The notes under the pieces were generated by a model, which saw nothing but the letters and a program-made list of their open reading frames with translations, was not told the DNA's origin and searched no databases. The position numbers and the translations under genes are program-made. DNA of 64,000 nucleotides, taken from contig NZ_DS264586.1 of assembly GCF_000154225.1 (NCBI RefSeq), positions 1,642,527 to 1,706,526 on the forward strand. Reading direction: 5' to 3'. Shown in pieces: positions 17,291 to 26,576 of this stretch. Origin of the DNA: Schaalia dentiphila ATCC 17982. Its GTDB lineage: Bacteria; Actinomycetota; Actinomycetes; Actinomycetales; Actinomycetaceae. Position 1 is the stretch's first letter; every line of letters begins with the position of its first letter.

Positions 17291-17761
17291 TCAGCTTCTA
17301 TTGTCGGTCAAAAATCGCTCAATCGCTGGAGGAACATACCGAGAAATATCCTTTTTCAGACCCACGAGTTCGCGCACGGCGCTTGAGGAGACGTGTGCGA
17401 GGGTCGGACGGGTCGGAATCCACCAGGTGTCAACGCCCCCGATCTCACGGTTGAAGACCGCCTGGGGGGCCTCGTAGTCCACGTCGATTGAGGAGCGCAC
17501 GCCCTTGACGATAAGCGTGGCTCCCAGGCGCGAGGCCTCGTCCATGGTCGCGCCCTGCAGGAGGACGACCTCAACGCCGCCGAGGTGGCCGGTGGCTTCC
17601 CGGATGAGCCTGACGCGCTCTTCGGGGGCGATCAGGCCGCGCTTGGCGGGGTTCACTCCGACGCCGATGACGAGTCGGTCGGCGATGGCGCAGACACGCT
17701 CGGCGACGTCGAGGTGCCCGTTCGTGAAGGGATCAAAAGAACCGGGGAACAGCGCGATCAT
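17291..17761 (-). CDS. coaD: Pantetheine-phosphate adenylyltransferase
   Basis: CoaD transfers AMP from ATP to 4'-phosphopantetheine, the penultimate step of coenzyme A synthesis. 156 aa, normal length. Nucleotidyltransferase motif GSFDPFTNGHLD at residues 7-18 (HxGH-like TNGH) and the C-terminal SSSAVREL motif (ISSTxVR equivalent) near 125-132 are present. ATG at 17761 overlaps the rsmD stop by ATGA and follows GAGGAGGAAG. A 30-nt gap leads to sepIVA. Confidence 0.96.
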   Translation of the reverse strand: MIALFPGSFDPFTNGHLDVAERVCAIADRLVIGVGVNPAKRGLIAPEERVRLIREATGHLGGVEVVLLQGATMDEASRLGATLIVKGVRSSIDVDYEAPQAVFNREIGGVDTWWIPTRPTLAHVSSSAVRELVGLKKDISRYVPPAIERFLTDNRS

Positions 17762-18396
17762 CGGTCTTCCTCCTCCTCGCTCGACGAGGCCTGGGCGTCC
17801 TCGAGGGACTGCGCACCGTCGGCGGTTTCATCCTTAGGCAGGGGCGGACCGGCGAAGTAGGCGACGGTTTCGCCCCAGGTGCGCTGGTCCTCGAGGACGA
17901 GGAAATCCGGCCACGTGGGAGCAGGCGCGCGCGTAGAGCGTTCGACGACGACGAGGGCATCGGGAACAATCCAGGGGCCAAGGGAGGCCAGCACCGTCGT
18001 CATGTCCTCTTCAGCGATGTCGTAGGGCGGGTCGATAAAGACCAGGTCGATGTCTCCCGCGAGCGCTTCCCCGTTGCGCGCTCCCAGGTAGGTGCGCGCG
18101 TCGGCGGTGACGACGCGGGCCGGCAGCCCCGTCGAGCGAACGTTCGCAGAGGCGACGCGGGCGGCGGCCGAGGCCTTTTCGACGAGGGTGGCGTGGGCGC
18201 CTCCGCGCGACATAGCTTCGAGTCCGAGGGCGCCCGTTCCGGCGTAGAGGTCGAGGACGGTCGCGCCGTCCAGCACGTTCATGTGGTCCAGGCGCGAAAA
18301 GAGGGCCTCGCGAACCCGCTCGGAGGTGGGACGGGTGCCGGACTTGGGCACGGCGAGGGTACGCCCCTTGGCGCTGCCTGCGACGATTCTGGTCAT
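17758..18396 (-). CDS. rsmD: 16S rRNA (guanine966-N2)-methyltransferase
   Basis: RsmD methylates G966 of 16S rRNA using S-adenosylmethionine. 212 aa. Features: N-terminal RIVAGSAKGRTLAVPK, the SAM-binding motif VLDLYAGTGALGLEAMSRG at about 47-65, and catalytic FIDPPYD near 119-125 (the DPPY form of the NPPY motif of N-methyltransferases). It overlaps coaD by ATGA, and 23 nt separate it from recG. The recG-rsmD-coaD order is widespread in actinobacteria. The last 25 residues form an acidic tail. Confidence 0.94.
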   Translation of the reverse strand: MTRIVAGSAKGRTLAVPKSGTRPTSERVREALFSRLDHMNVLDGATVLDLYAGTGALGLEAMSRGGAHATLVEKASAAARVASANVRSTGLPARVVTADARTYLGARNGEALAGDIDLVFIDPPYDIAEEDMTTVLASLGPWIVPDALVVVERSTRAPAPTWPDFLVLEDQRTWGETVAYFAGPPLPKDETADGAQSLEDAQASSSEEEEDR

Positions 18397-18419
18397 ACCC
18401 CTACCCTACCGGGCGCACC

Positions 18420-20558
18420 TCAGGAGCGTTGCATCCACTCGATCTGTCCGTCCGATGCGGCGCGCAGCGCCCGGGCGAGATCCGGGTGGCGCGCCAGCAT
18501 CGGGTCCTGTTCCAGGAGGGTTTCGGCTTCGCCTTTCGCACGGCGGATGAGCGCCTCGTCGCGGCGCACCGACAGGAAACGCAGGTGGGTGGCCGTGCCC
18601 GACTGGCCGGCTCCAAGCACGTCGCCTTCCTTGCGCAGGCGCAGGTCGGCCTCGGCGAGCTCGAAACCGTCGGTCGTGTCCGCGAAGGCCTGCAGGCGTG
18701 CTCTGCCCGAGTCCGTGAGTTCGTGTCGATGCATGGCGATGCACAGCGAGGGCAGGGAGGAGCGTCCGACGCGGCCTCGCAGCTGATGGAGCTGGGCGAG
18801 GCCGAATTGTTGGGCGTCGAGGATAACCATGAGGGTCGCCTCCGACACGTCGACGCCGACCTCGATGACGGTTGTGGCGACGAGGAGGGGGGCGCGCCCG
18901 GTGGAGAAATCCTCCATGATCTGCGCCTTCACCGGCGAGGGAGTGCGTCCCGTCAGCTCGTGGATGGCGATGCCGGACAGGGCCGGGTGGGAGCGAAGGT
19001 ACGCGGCGACCTCCTCGACCGATGCCAACGGTCGTGCGCCTTCTTCCTCGGCGTCGGCAACGTCGTCGGAGGCGTCGATGCGCGGGCACACGACGTAGAC
19101 GCGACGCCCCTGGGCGATCTCCTCTGCGGCCCGCGCCCACGTGCGCTCCACCCACGCCGCGTTCGCACTGTCGGCGAGGTAGGTGGCCACGGGGGTGCGC
19201 CCCGAGGGCATGCCGCTCATACGCGTGTCGTCGAGATCTCCGAAGACCGTCATGGCGATCGTTCGCGGAATCGGAGTCGCGGTCATAACGAGCTCGTGAA
19301 CCGCGCGCCCATCCTCACGCGCCCCGCGCAGCGCGGCTCGCTGCTCGACACCGAAGCGATGCTGCTCGTCGACGACGACGAGAGCCAGGTCCGCGAAACG
19401 CACGCTCTCCTGGAAGAGAGCGTGGGTTCCCGCGACGATGAGCGGCTCTGCCGCGTTCATCGCGCTTTGAATCTCGCGGCGGGCGGCTGGCGTCGTCGAG
19501 CCCGTCAGCAGGCGAACGTCCGGGTCGTCCGCCCCCAGGGGCTCCAGGAGCGCCCGCAGGGAGGCGGCGTGCTGCTCCGCCAGGACCTCGGTCGGAGCGA
19601 CGAACGCCCCCTGGTGACCGGCGGCAACCACCTGGAGCAGCGCGCTCAGCGCGACAACGGTCTTCCCCGATCCCACGTCTCCCTGTAGGAGCCGCTGCAT
19701 CGGCACCTCGCCGGCCAGGTCGGCCCCGATCTGGGCAACGGCCTCGCGCTGTGAGTCCGTGAGTTCAAAGGGCAAGGACGAGCGGAAACGCTCGCACAGC
19801 GGCGCGTCGATCGGCGAGGCCAGCGCCGCCGCGGCCCGAGCCCCCCGGCGCTGCGCGGCCAGCCCCACCTGGAGGACGAACGCCTCGGCGAAGGCCAGGG
19901 CCTTACGCGCCTGCTGATAGTCCTCGTCCGTCTCCGGCTGATGCAGGGCGCGCAGGCACTCGGCGTGGGAGGCGAAGCCAGCGCGCTCGCGGACGTCAGC
20001 GGGAACCGGGTCGGGCACATGAGCGTCGTCCAGGTGGTCCAGCACCATGCCAATTGCTCGGGCGATCGCCCACGAGGCCAGCGATCCGGTCGCCGGGTAG
20101 ATCGGGATGGGGCGCGACGCGATACGCTCGATGTCCTCCCCGCCCACGCCCTCAAAGGAGGGATGGGTGAGTTGCAGCTTGCCGCGGTAGGCCCCGACCT
20201 TGCCGGCGAAGAGGAACGACTGCCCCGGCGTCAGGAGACGTTCAATGGGGGCGAGCTTGTACTGGTTCTTCGCGAAGAAGGTCGCTGACAGGAACTGAAC
20301 GCCGTCGGTGAGGGCAACTTCCAAGCGCACGCCCGAGCTGGATCGGTTGGCGACCAGGTGTGCGCCTGCGACCTCAGCGAGGATCGTCACGTCCTCGCCT
20401 TCGCGCAGGGAAGACAGCGGCGTGAGGCGACCCCAGTGGTAGTAGCGCCGCGGCGCAACCAGTAGCAGGTCGCCAACCGTCGCCACACCCGCCCCCTCAA
20501 GAGCCTTCGCCGTCTTTTTCGGCAAGCGCAGGGACAGGGGGACGTCGAGTGCGCTCAC
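18420..20558 (-). CDS. recG: ATP-dependent DNA helicase RecG
   Basis: RecG branch-migrates Holliday junctions and reverses stalled forks. About 712 aa. An N-terminal wedge/OB domain (about 50-170) precedes superfamily-2 helicase motifs: GDVGSGKT (Walker A), VDEQHRFG (DExH, here DEQH) and the motif III region MTATPIPRT. C-terminal motifs include GVDVSEATLMVILDAQQFGLAQLHQLRGRVGRS. I chose the GTG at 20558, which overlaps the preceding gene's stop as GTGA; a GTG at 20567 is an alternative start. Transcribed with the DAK2-like gene upstream and rsmD downstream. Confidence 0.95.
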   Translation of the reverse strand: MSALDVPLSLRLPKKTAKALEGAGVATVGDLLLVAPRRYYHWGRLTPLSSLREGEDVTILAEVAGAHLVANRSSSGVRLEVALTDGVQFLSATFFAKNQYKLAPIERLLTPGQSFLFAGKVGAYRGKLQLTHPSFEGVGGEDIERIASRPIPIYPATGSLASWAIARAIGMVLDHLDDAHVPDPVPADVRERAGFASHAECLRALHQPETDEDYQQARKALAFAEAFVLQVGLAAQRRGARAAAALASPIDAPLCERFRSSLPFELTDSQREAVAQIGADLAGEVPMQRLLQGDVGSGKTVVALSALLQVVAAGHQGAFVAPTEVLAEQHAASLRALLEPLGADDPDVRLLTGSTTPAARREIQSAMNAAEPLIVAGTHALFQESVRFADLALVVVDEQHRFGVEQRAALRGAREDGRAVHELVMTATPIPRTIAMTVFGDLDDTRMSGMPSGRTPVATYLADSANAAWVERTWARAAEEIAQGRRVYVVCPRIDASDDVADAEEEGARPLASVEEVAAYLRSHPALSGIAIHELTGRTPSPVKAQIMEDFSTGRAPLLVATTVIEVGVDVSEATLMVILDAQQFGLAQLHQLRGRVGRSSLPSLCIAMHRHELTDSGRARLQAFADTTDGFELAEADLRLRKEGDVLGAGQSGTATHLRFLSVRRDEALIRRAKGEAETLLEQDPMLARHPDLARALRAASDGQIEWMQRS

Positions 20559-22168
20559 GAGGCGCACCCCGCGACCAGGCTTGGCCCGCTCTGCCCGCCG
20601 TCCCAGGTCTCCAGGTCGATCGTCGACGACGCGTCGCGCGTGGAGAGCAGCTGGCGAACGGTGGCCACGGTGTAGGGGCCGTCGTCGTCGCGCGAAATAA
20701 GGAGGCGCCAGGAATCACCGCCACTGCGTGAGGCTTCGGCCAGGGCCTCGGCGATGCCCTCCGGGTCGCCGCCAGGAGGCAGCGGGGCGCTCGCGCACGA
20801 GGCGAGAGCGTCGTGTGCGCCGTCGCGCAGCATGCGTGCCAGCGTCGGAGCGGCCTCAACACCACCCGGCTGGGGCACGAACAGCGGGGCGCAGGCTCGC
20901 GCGACCGCGAGGACGTCGAGGTCATCGCGACTACCCGCACGCAAGATCGCCGGAACACCCGGGGCAGGCGAGGGCAGCACCGAGGCCACGGTACCGACCA
21001 GGGAGGCACTGGCCTCGTCGCACGTGGCCACGAGAGTCACGCCCGTGCGCGAGGTCGCCGCCGACACGATGCCCGCGGCATCCCCAGAGCACAGGTCCAA
21101 GAACACCACCGCTCCTGCGCGTGCGAGATCTTCGACAAGGCCGGGGGCACTGGTGCAAGCAATGACGCGGGCACGCTCAACGCGGCGCATAGGTCGGCGC
21201 TGCAGCAGGCGCACACCGCGGTGGCTCAGGCCCTCATCGGCCAGCTCATCGATACCGATCTGCGCGTCCGGGCGTGCGTCGCAGACCTGGAAGCGAATAA
21301 CCTGCCCCGAGGTGGGATGCGCGGCCAGCGGCGCGGAGGTGTCGACGTGCAGCCTCCACTCCCCCATGCCAAAGAGATCAACCCTGCCCACGTAGGACAG
21401 TCGCGCCCCCAGGCCACCAAGGCGAGCGAGCAGCGCGTCCAGGTCCTCCTGCGTACCCTCCAAGATGATGTCGACCGTAAAGTCGCGGCCGGGCGGAGGG
21501 GGGGCAGCCTCGGGCGCACGCGAATGGCGCTCCGCGAGGTCGGCCAGCATCGCAGTAAACGACTGAAGGATTCCGGCGTCACCCCGCATCGAAGCGTCGA
21601 TACAGGCCAAGACCAGGGCGACGAAGGCGCCACCGGGGTCGATACGCCCCGTCGCCTCGTTCGTCGCCTCAACGAGGCCGATCTGCGCCTGGGAAGAGAA
21701 ACGAGAGAAAACGTCTTCGACCTCCGGGAGCGTCGCCCCCAGGTCCTGAATTTCGCGCACCGCCCCGCCGAGCATTTCCGCGAGGGCATCGGACCACTCG
21801 ATGGAGGAGGCCACGGGGCTCAGGGATGCGGCGATCATGCGGCGCAGCACGACAGGCGTGACATGATGCTCGTCCCCGAGAGCACCGGCCCACGCCTCGA
21901 AAAGAGCTCCGAGGGCCATGCCGCTGTGCCCAAGGCCGCGGCGGATAATCGTCTCCACGGCCGCTTCGAGCGCGTCGCGCAGGTGAGCACGCGGGTCCAG
22001 GGAGTCCATAGCGGCCTCGAGCGCAGCCATCGTCGCTGCACCATTCGACCCCGTGTCACAGTCCGCCCCATCCCATCCGTCCAGGTCATCAAGGAAAGGC
22101 GCGAGCCTGGCGGCCTCCTCAGCCCCGGCGCGACACGCCTCGATAATGACAGATGCATTCAGATCCAT
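20555..22168 (-). CDS. DAK2-domain (FakA-like) protein
   Basis: 537 aa, with an N-terminal DAK2/DhaL-type domain (about 5-190) and a C-terminal region resembling the FakA regulatory half. In Firmicutes FakA is the kinase subunit of the fatty-acid kinase. In actinobacteria this gene conventionally precedes recG, as here, and its substrate is not established. The nucleotide-site motif reads ADCDTGSNGA rather than the usual DGDTGTNM: the two aspartates and TG are kept, but a glycine is replaced by cysteine. ATG at 22168 follows AAAGGGGA; an upstream in-frame ATG at 22192 lacks this support. Kinase activity is not certain. Confidence 0.72.
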   Translation of the reverse strand: MDLNASVIIEACRAGAEEAARLAPFLDDLDGWDGADCDTGSNGAATMAALEAAMDSLDPRAHLRDALEAAVETIIRRGLGHSGMALGALFEAWAGALGDEHHVTPVVLRRMIAASLSPVASSIEWSDALAEMLGGAVREIQDLGATLPEVEDVFSRFSSQAQIGLVEATNEATGRIDPGGAFVALVLACIDASMRGDAGILQSFTAMLADLAERHSRAPEAAPPPPGRDFTVDIILEGTQEDLDALLARLGGLGARLSYVGRVDLFGMGEWRLHVDTSAPLAAHPTSGQVIRFQVCDARPDAQIGIDELADEGLSHRGVRLLQRRPMRRVERARVIACTSAPGLVEDLARAGAVVFLDLCSGDAAGIVSAATSRTGVTLVATCDEASASLVGTVASVLPSPAPGVPAILRAGSRDDLDVLAVARACAPLFVPQPGGVEAAPTLARMLRDGAHDALASCASAPLPPGGDPEGIAEALAEASRSGGDSWRLLISRDDDGPYTVATVRQLLSTRDASSTIDLETWDGGQSGPSLVAGCAS

Positions 22169-22246
22169 GACTCCCCTTTCAGCCCCTCCCATTGTCCCTG
22201 CGCGGCTCGGTGTGTGCGACCTGACACGACCCAGATCGGCTGCGAC

Positions 22247-22276
22247 TTGTTGAAAGCGTGGTTCGTCCGCTATTCT
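22247..22276 (+). promoter_or_regulatory. Putative rpmB promoter
   Basis: TTGTTG (22247-22252) and TATTCT (22271-22276) are separated by 18 bp, each matching 4 of 6 consensus bases. The predicted start would leave a leader of about 87 nt before rpmB, ending in a GAGGAG ribosome site. Confidence 0.45.
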
Positions 22277-22369
22277 GTCATGGTTGCCTTCGGTTCAAGC
22301 ACCGAAGGATGCGTTCTCCGCAAGCGCGGAGACAAAGACTGAACTGGAAGACATACCGAGGAGAACATC

Positions 22370-22561
22370 GTGGCTGCCGTTTGTGACGTGTGCGGTAAGG
22401 GACCCGGCTTCGGCAAGAGCGTGTCGCACTCGCACGTTCGCACCAACCGCCGGTGGAATCCGAACATTCAGCGCGTTCGCGCCCTTGTCAATGGGACGCC
22501 CAAGCGCCTGAACGTCTGCACCAAGTGCCTGAAGTCCGACAAGGTCGCCCGCGCGATCTGA
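22370..22561 (+). CDS. rpmB: 50S ribosomal protein bL28 (zinc-ribbon form)
   Basis: bL28, 63 aa, with conserved [21 protein letters not shown] at the N-terminus, RRWNPNIQ in the centre and a final KSDKVARAI. Both cysteine pairs are present (Cys5/Cys8 and Cys50/Cys53), so this is the zinc-binding 'C+' form. Actinobacteria often carry a second, zinc-independent copy elsewhere for zinc starvation. GTG start at 22370 follows GAGGAG. It is divergent from the DAK2-like gene and is ended by a strong hairpin. Confidence 0.97.
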   Translation: MAAVCDVCGKGPGFGKSVSHSHVRTNRRWNPNIQRVRALVNGTPKRLNVCTKCLKSDKVARAI

Positions 22562-22577
22562 GTCGACACTGACGTAA

Positions 22578-22620
22578 CGCCGGAGGGGCAAGCCAAAAGG
22601 CTCGCCCCTCCGGCGTTTAT
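22578..22620 (+). terminator. Rho-independent terminator after rpmB
   Basis: A 17-bp stem with one mismatch (22578-22594 with 22599-22615) and an AAAA loop is followed by TTTAT, 16 nt after the rpmB stop. Confidence 0.85.
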
Positions 22621-22655
22621 CTCATCTACTCCCCCATTACTTGCGCCCCGCGCAT

Positions 22656-22702
22656 GTACGGGTCAGCGCCTGCGACTTCTCGTCGCGGGCGCTGACCCGT
22701 AC
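22656..22702. terminator. Long inverted repeat after putA
   Basis: A perfect 15-bp arm pair (22656-22670 with 22688-22702) plus a 5-bp inner stem forms a hairpin of about 20 bp between convergent rpmB and putA. It probably terminates putA transcripts; no T-tract is present on either side. Confidence 0.6.
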
Positions 22703-22744
22703 CTTGTGTGTCTGGATTCCCCATCCGCTCTCAGGAGGCGAAGC

Positions 22745-25700
22745 TCAGAGCAGATCCGCGGCCAGGTCGAGCGGGGTTCCAAAACGGTGGTTCGTAATCG
22801 AGACCGCCTGTTCGCGCAGGAATGGCAGCAGCTCCGAGTGCGGCCAGGCCGTGACGGCACCCGTGTACAGGGCAACATCAGGGCTGCCACTGCTCGCGCG
22901 GGTTGCGTCCGCCCAGCGCTGCTGCGAGCTTTCATCGCGCGGCCCCAGGACACGCACTCGCATGCCCAGGCCGCCGGAGTTCGCCACCATCGCCAGGCGA
23001 GAATCCCACGAGTGCGCGTCTTCGACCGTCACCTCGATATCCCAGCCCTCCAGCAGCTCCCGGATGGTAGCCGGAAGCTCATCGGCAACGGATAGCCCGA
23101 TGGGGCCACCAGCGAGGATGCCCGCTGCCAGCACACGCACGGTGTCGGCGAGGGCAGTCCCGCTCCCGGCGCGCACGAGGACCGGCGTGGAACGGTAGCG
23201 CAGGACATTGCGTTCGCAGGCCATGCCGGTAACGTCGCGGTTGGCTCCGTAGTCGGATGCCCAGGCAGCGCCATCGGCGGCGACGGCACGGCTCAGTTCG
23301 GCCGCATCATCCGCGCTCAGGTGAGGACCGGCCGCACGACACAGGGCGAGCACACTCGGATCGAGCGTCTCCACGGAATGACTGGACTCCCCCGCCATCG
23401 CATCGCGGTCGGGCTCGACCTCGCCCAGACCCAGCAGGTAGGAGGGACCGCCAGCCTTCGTCGTTGACCCGATCGCGGAGCGCTTCCAGCCGCCGAAAGG
23501 CTGACGGCGAACGATCGCGCCGGTAATCCCACGGTTCACGTAGAGATTGCCGGCCTCGATGCCCTCCAGCCAGGTCGCCAACTCACCCGTGTCGAGAGTA
23601 TGGAGGCCGGAGGTTAGTCCGTAGTCGACCTCGTTGACGGCCTCGATCGCCTCCTCGAGGGTGTCGACGCGCATGACGCCGAGGACGGGCGCGAAGTACT
23701 CGGTCAGGTGGAACTCGCTGCCGGGCTCCACACCCGCGCGGATGCCCGGGGTCCACAGCCCATCACCCAGGTACCGGGGCTTGAGCACCCAGTGCTCACC
23801 CTCTCCCAGGGTGGTCAGGCCTCGCACGGCCTTCTCGTCGTCGGGGACGACAACCGGGCCAACCTGCGAGTCCAGGTTTGCCGGCAGGCCCACGCGCAGC
23901 GAGGCGGTCGCATCCACGAGCTGGCGAGCGATGCGGCTCGAGCGCCCCGCAGATCCGACGAGGATCAGCAGGGAGGACGCCGAGCACTTTTGTCCCGCGT
24001 GCGCGAAGGCTGAATGAACGATGTCGCGCACCGCCAGATCAGGGTCAGCGGACGGCGTGACGATGATGGCGTTCTTGCCGCTCGTCTCGCCCAGCAGGTG
24101 CATGTCGGGCTTCCACGAACGGAAGAGGCGAGCCGTGTCGTACGAGCCCGTCAGGACAACGCGATCAACACCCTCATGCGTCACCAGGTAGCGCGATACG
24201 TCGCCGTCCTCAAGCGGGGCGAGTGCGACCAGCTCGCGGGGGATCCCGGCCTCGTGGAAAGCCGCAACGAGTTCCGCGGCACAACGCTTGGCCGGCGGGG
24301 CCGGCTTGAGGATCACCGCGCTGCCCACCGCCAGAGCAGCGGCGACGCCACCCACGGGAATGGCCACGGGGAAGTTCCAGGGCGAGGCAACGACGGTGAC
24401 GTTCACGGGCACGAATCGGGCACCCGCCATATAGGTCTCATCGGAGAGCTGCAACGAGGCCTCCGCGTAGTGATGACAGAAGTCAATCGCTTCGCTCACC
24501 TCGGGATCGGCCTGATCAATGGTCTTGCCTGCCTCAGATCCGGCGACCTCGATGAGCTCGCCCCGGCGCGCGGCGAGGACATCGCCGACGCGATGCAGTG
24601 CGGCTGCGCGCTCCTCGGGGTCCAGGGCCTGCCAGGCGTGCGCCGCCTTGGTGCTTGCCTCGACGAGGGCGTCGACCGCCTCGTGTGTATCCAGAGCCTG
24701 CGCGCCGGCACGCACGGCCTCCACACCTCGCGTCGAGGCAGGGATGGCCGCAGCAATCTCACGGGCCCACTGGCGGTTGGCCGCCAGGGCGGGATCTGAA
24801 TCCGGTTCGGAGACAAAGGGACGACGCGCGCGCTCGGCGAGGCTCCCCTGCTCAGCCGGAACCCCGGCCTTACGCTCGGCCAGACGATCCTGGACGCGGT
24901 TGGGAACCGGCAAGGGGGCGTCCGGATCAACGTCGGACAAAGCCGCGAGGAAACGGTCGCGTTCCCGGGCGAAGATGTCCTCATTCGTGGCGATGTCGAA
25001 GACCCCGGACATGAAGTTCTCAGGTGCGGCGTTCTCCTCAAGGCGGCGCACCAGGTAGGAAATGGCGACATCAAACTCTCGGGGGTTGACGACCGGGACG
25101 TACAGGAGCAGGGAGCCGACATCGCGACGCACGACCTCTTGAATGCCTGTGGCCATGCCGGAAAGCATCTCGAACTCGACGCTGTCCTCGACGCCGCGCG
25201 CTGCCCGCAGCTCGTAGGCGAACGCAATATCGAAGACGTTCTGTCCGGCCACTCCCAAGCGAATCGCCCGGGTCCGCTCCGGCGTCATCGCCCAGTTCAG
25301 CATGCGCTTGTAGTTGGTGTCGGTGGCCTGCTTGGACGGCCAGGTCGTCAGCTCCCAGCCGTGAATCTCGGCGTCCACCTTCTCCATGGACAGGTTCGCA
25401 CCCTTCACGATGCGAACCTTGATGCGCGAGCCACCCGCGTCCACGCGTGCGCGCGCCCACTCCTGGAGACGCTGGAGCGCACCGAGCGAATCGGGCAGGT
25501 AGGCCTGGAGGACGATGCCGGCCTCATAGCCACGCATATCCGGCTGGTCGAGGATGGCGGTGAACACCGCGATCGTCAGGTCGAGGTCCTTGTAGTCCTC
25601 CATGTCGAGGTTGAGGAAGGTCCCGTTGTCGCGAGCGAGGCGGTAGAGGGGTAGGAGCGCGTGAACGCCATGGTCGACAACCTCCTCGAAGCCCCACGGG

Positions 25701-26308
25701 TTGTGGGGGCCTGTCACCGCAGAGACCTTGATGGACACGTAGTCGACATCCTCGCGGGTCACGAGGCGCGAGACCTCGGCCAGGCGATGAGACGCTTCCT
25801 TCTCACCGAGGACAGCCTCGCCGAGGAGGTTCACGTTCAAGCGGTGGCCGCCCTGACGCAGGCGGGCGAGCGCGGGCCCCAGGCCCTTGTCGGTTGCATC
25901 GACGACGAGGTCGCCGACGATCTCGCGGAATACACGACGGGCCACCGCCGTCACCGTGCGCGGGGCGAGGAGCGATGCTGTCGAGCCGAGGCCCATCGCC
26001 GCAGCCAAGGCCGGGGGCAGGAAGTTCTTGCGGCCAGCCGACAGGCGCTTCATGGCTGCGCTGGCTACGTCCAGGTCCGCGGGGCGCACGACGTCATCGA
26101 CGAATCGGGTCGTGAAGGTGAGTCCCTCCGGATCGGCAAGGATACGGGACAGGAGTTTGGCCGATTGGGGGGTAGGCTCATGGGCCGACTCGTCGGCCCA
26201 GCGGCGGGCCCGAATAATCGCCCGCTCCCCCAAGGCCCATAGGTCATCGGGGCAGCGTCGAGCGCTGGCATCGTGGTGGGACGGGGTGGGAACAGCGGCG
26301 TTCGCCAT
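22745..26308 (-). CDS. putA: Bifunctional proline dehydrogenase / 1-pyrroline-5-carboxylate dehydrogenase
   Basis: PutA oxidises proline to glutamate in two steps, feeding electrons to quinone and NAD. 1187 aa. The proline dehydrogenase barrel spans about residues 85-440 (YVSIKVSAVTGP, NLDMEDYKDLDLT, RIVKGANLSMEKVDAE, SGMATGIQEVV). The aldehyde dehydrogenase domain runs about 530-975, with VVASPWNFPVAIPVGG, LLGETSGKNA (catalytic Glu) and HAGQKCSASS (catalytic Cys). About 200 residues follow that, as in long PutA types where a degenerate ALDH-like domain occurs. No N-terminal ribbon-helix-helix DNA-binding domain is seen, so it is not self-regulating like E. coli PutA. ATG at 26308 is chosen for its GGAGG. 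A TATCAT box (26405-26410, minus strand) could be its -10. A TetR gene lies just upstream. Confidence 0.94.
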   Translation of the reverse strand: MANAAVPTPSHHDASARRCPDDLWALGERAIIRARRWADESAHEPTPQSAKLLSRILADPEGLTFTTRFVDDVVRPADLDVASAAMKRLSAGRKNFLPPALAAAMGLGSTASLLAPRTVTAVARRVFREIVGDLVVDATDKGLGPALARLRQGGHRLNVNLLGEAVLGEKEASHRLAEVSRLVTREDVDYVSIKVSAVTGPHNPWGFEEVVDHGVHALLPLYRLARDNGTFLNLDMEDYKDLDLTIAVFTAILDQPDMRGYEAGIVLQAYLPDSLGALQRLQEWARARVDAGGSRIKVRIVKGANLSMEKVDAEIHGWELTTWPSKQATDTNYKRMLNWAMTPERTRAIRLGVAGQNVFDIAFAYELRAARGVEDSVEFEMLSGMATGIQEVVRRDVGSLLLYVPVVNPREFDVAISYLVRRLEENAAPENFMSGVFDIATNEDIFARERDRFLAALSDVDPDAPLPVPNRVQDRLAERKAGVPAEQGSLAERARRPFVSEPDSDPALAANRQWAREIAAAIPASTRGVEAVRAGAQALDTHEAVDALVEASTKAAHAWQALDPEERAAALHRVGDVLAARRGELIEVAGSEAGKTIDQADPEVSEAIDFCHHYAEASLQLSDETYMAGARFVPVNVTVVASPWNFPVAIPVGGVAAALAVGSAVILKPAPPAKRCAAELVAAFHEAGIPRELVALAPLEDGDVSRYLVTHEGVDRVVLTGSYDTARLFRSWKPDMHLLGETSGKNAIIVTPSADPDLAVRDIVHSAFAHAGQKCSASSLLILVGSAGRSSRIARQLVDATASLRVGLPANLDSQVGPVVVPDDEKAVRGLTTLGEGEHWVLKPRYLGDGLWTPGIRAGVEPGSEFHLTEYFAPVLGVMRVDTLEEAIEAVNEVDYGLTSGLHTLDTGELATWLEGIEAGNLYVNRGITGAIVRRQPFGGWKRSAIGSTTKAGGPSYLLGLGEVEPDRDAMAGESSHSVETLDPSVLALCRAAGPHLSADDAAELSRAVAADGAAWASDYGANRDVTGMACERNVLRYRSTPVLVRAGSGTALADTVRVLAAGILAGGPIGLSVADELPATIRELLEGWDIEVTVEDAHSWDSRLAMVANSGGLGMRVRVLGPRDESSQQRWADATRASSGSPDVALYTGAVTAWPHSELLPFLREQAVSITNHRFGTPLDLAADLL

Positions 26309-26576
26309 GCGTAGACCTCCAGACGTGGATGAGCGACGGATTCTCAGCCTCGCGCGGAGCGTCAACGCTGGACACGCTCGGCAAAACTCCCGACGTTGTG
26401 AAGCATGATATTTTGTCCATCGTAACGCGTATAAGGCTCACCTGTGCGGGCATCCCATGACGACGCGACAATCAAGCAAGGGACCTAAGCCACAAATCTC
26501 GCGAAACACTCACGATGCCAGATCGCAAGTGTTGCTTCTCACATAAGGCCCGTTGCTTACGCGGCGACACCCCGCC

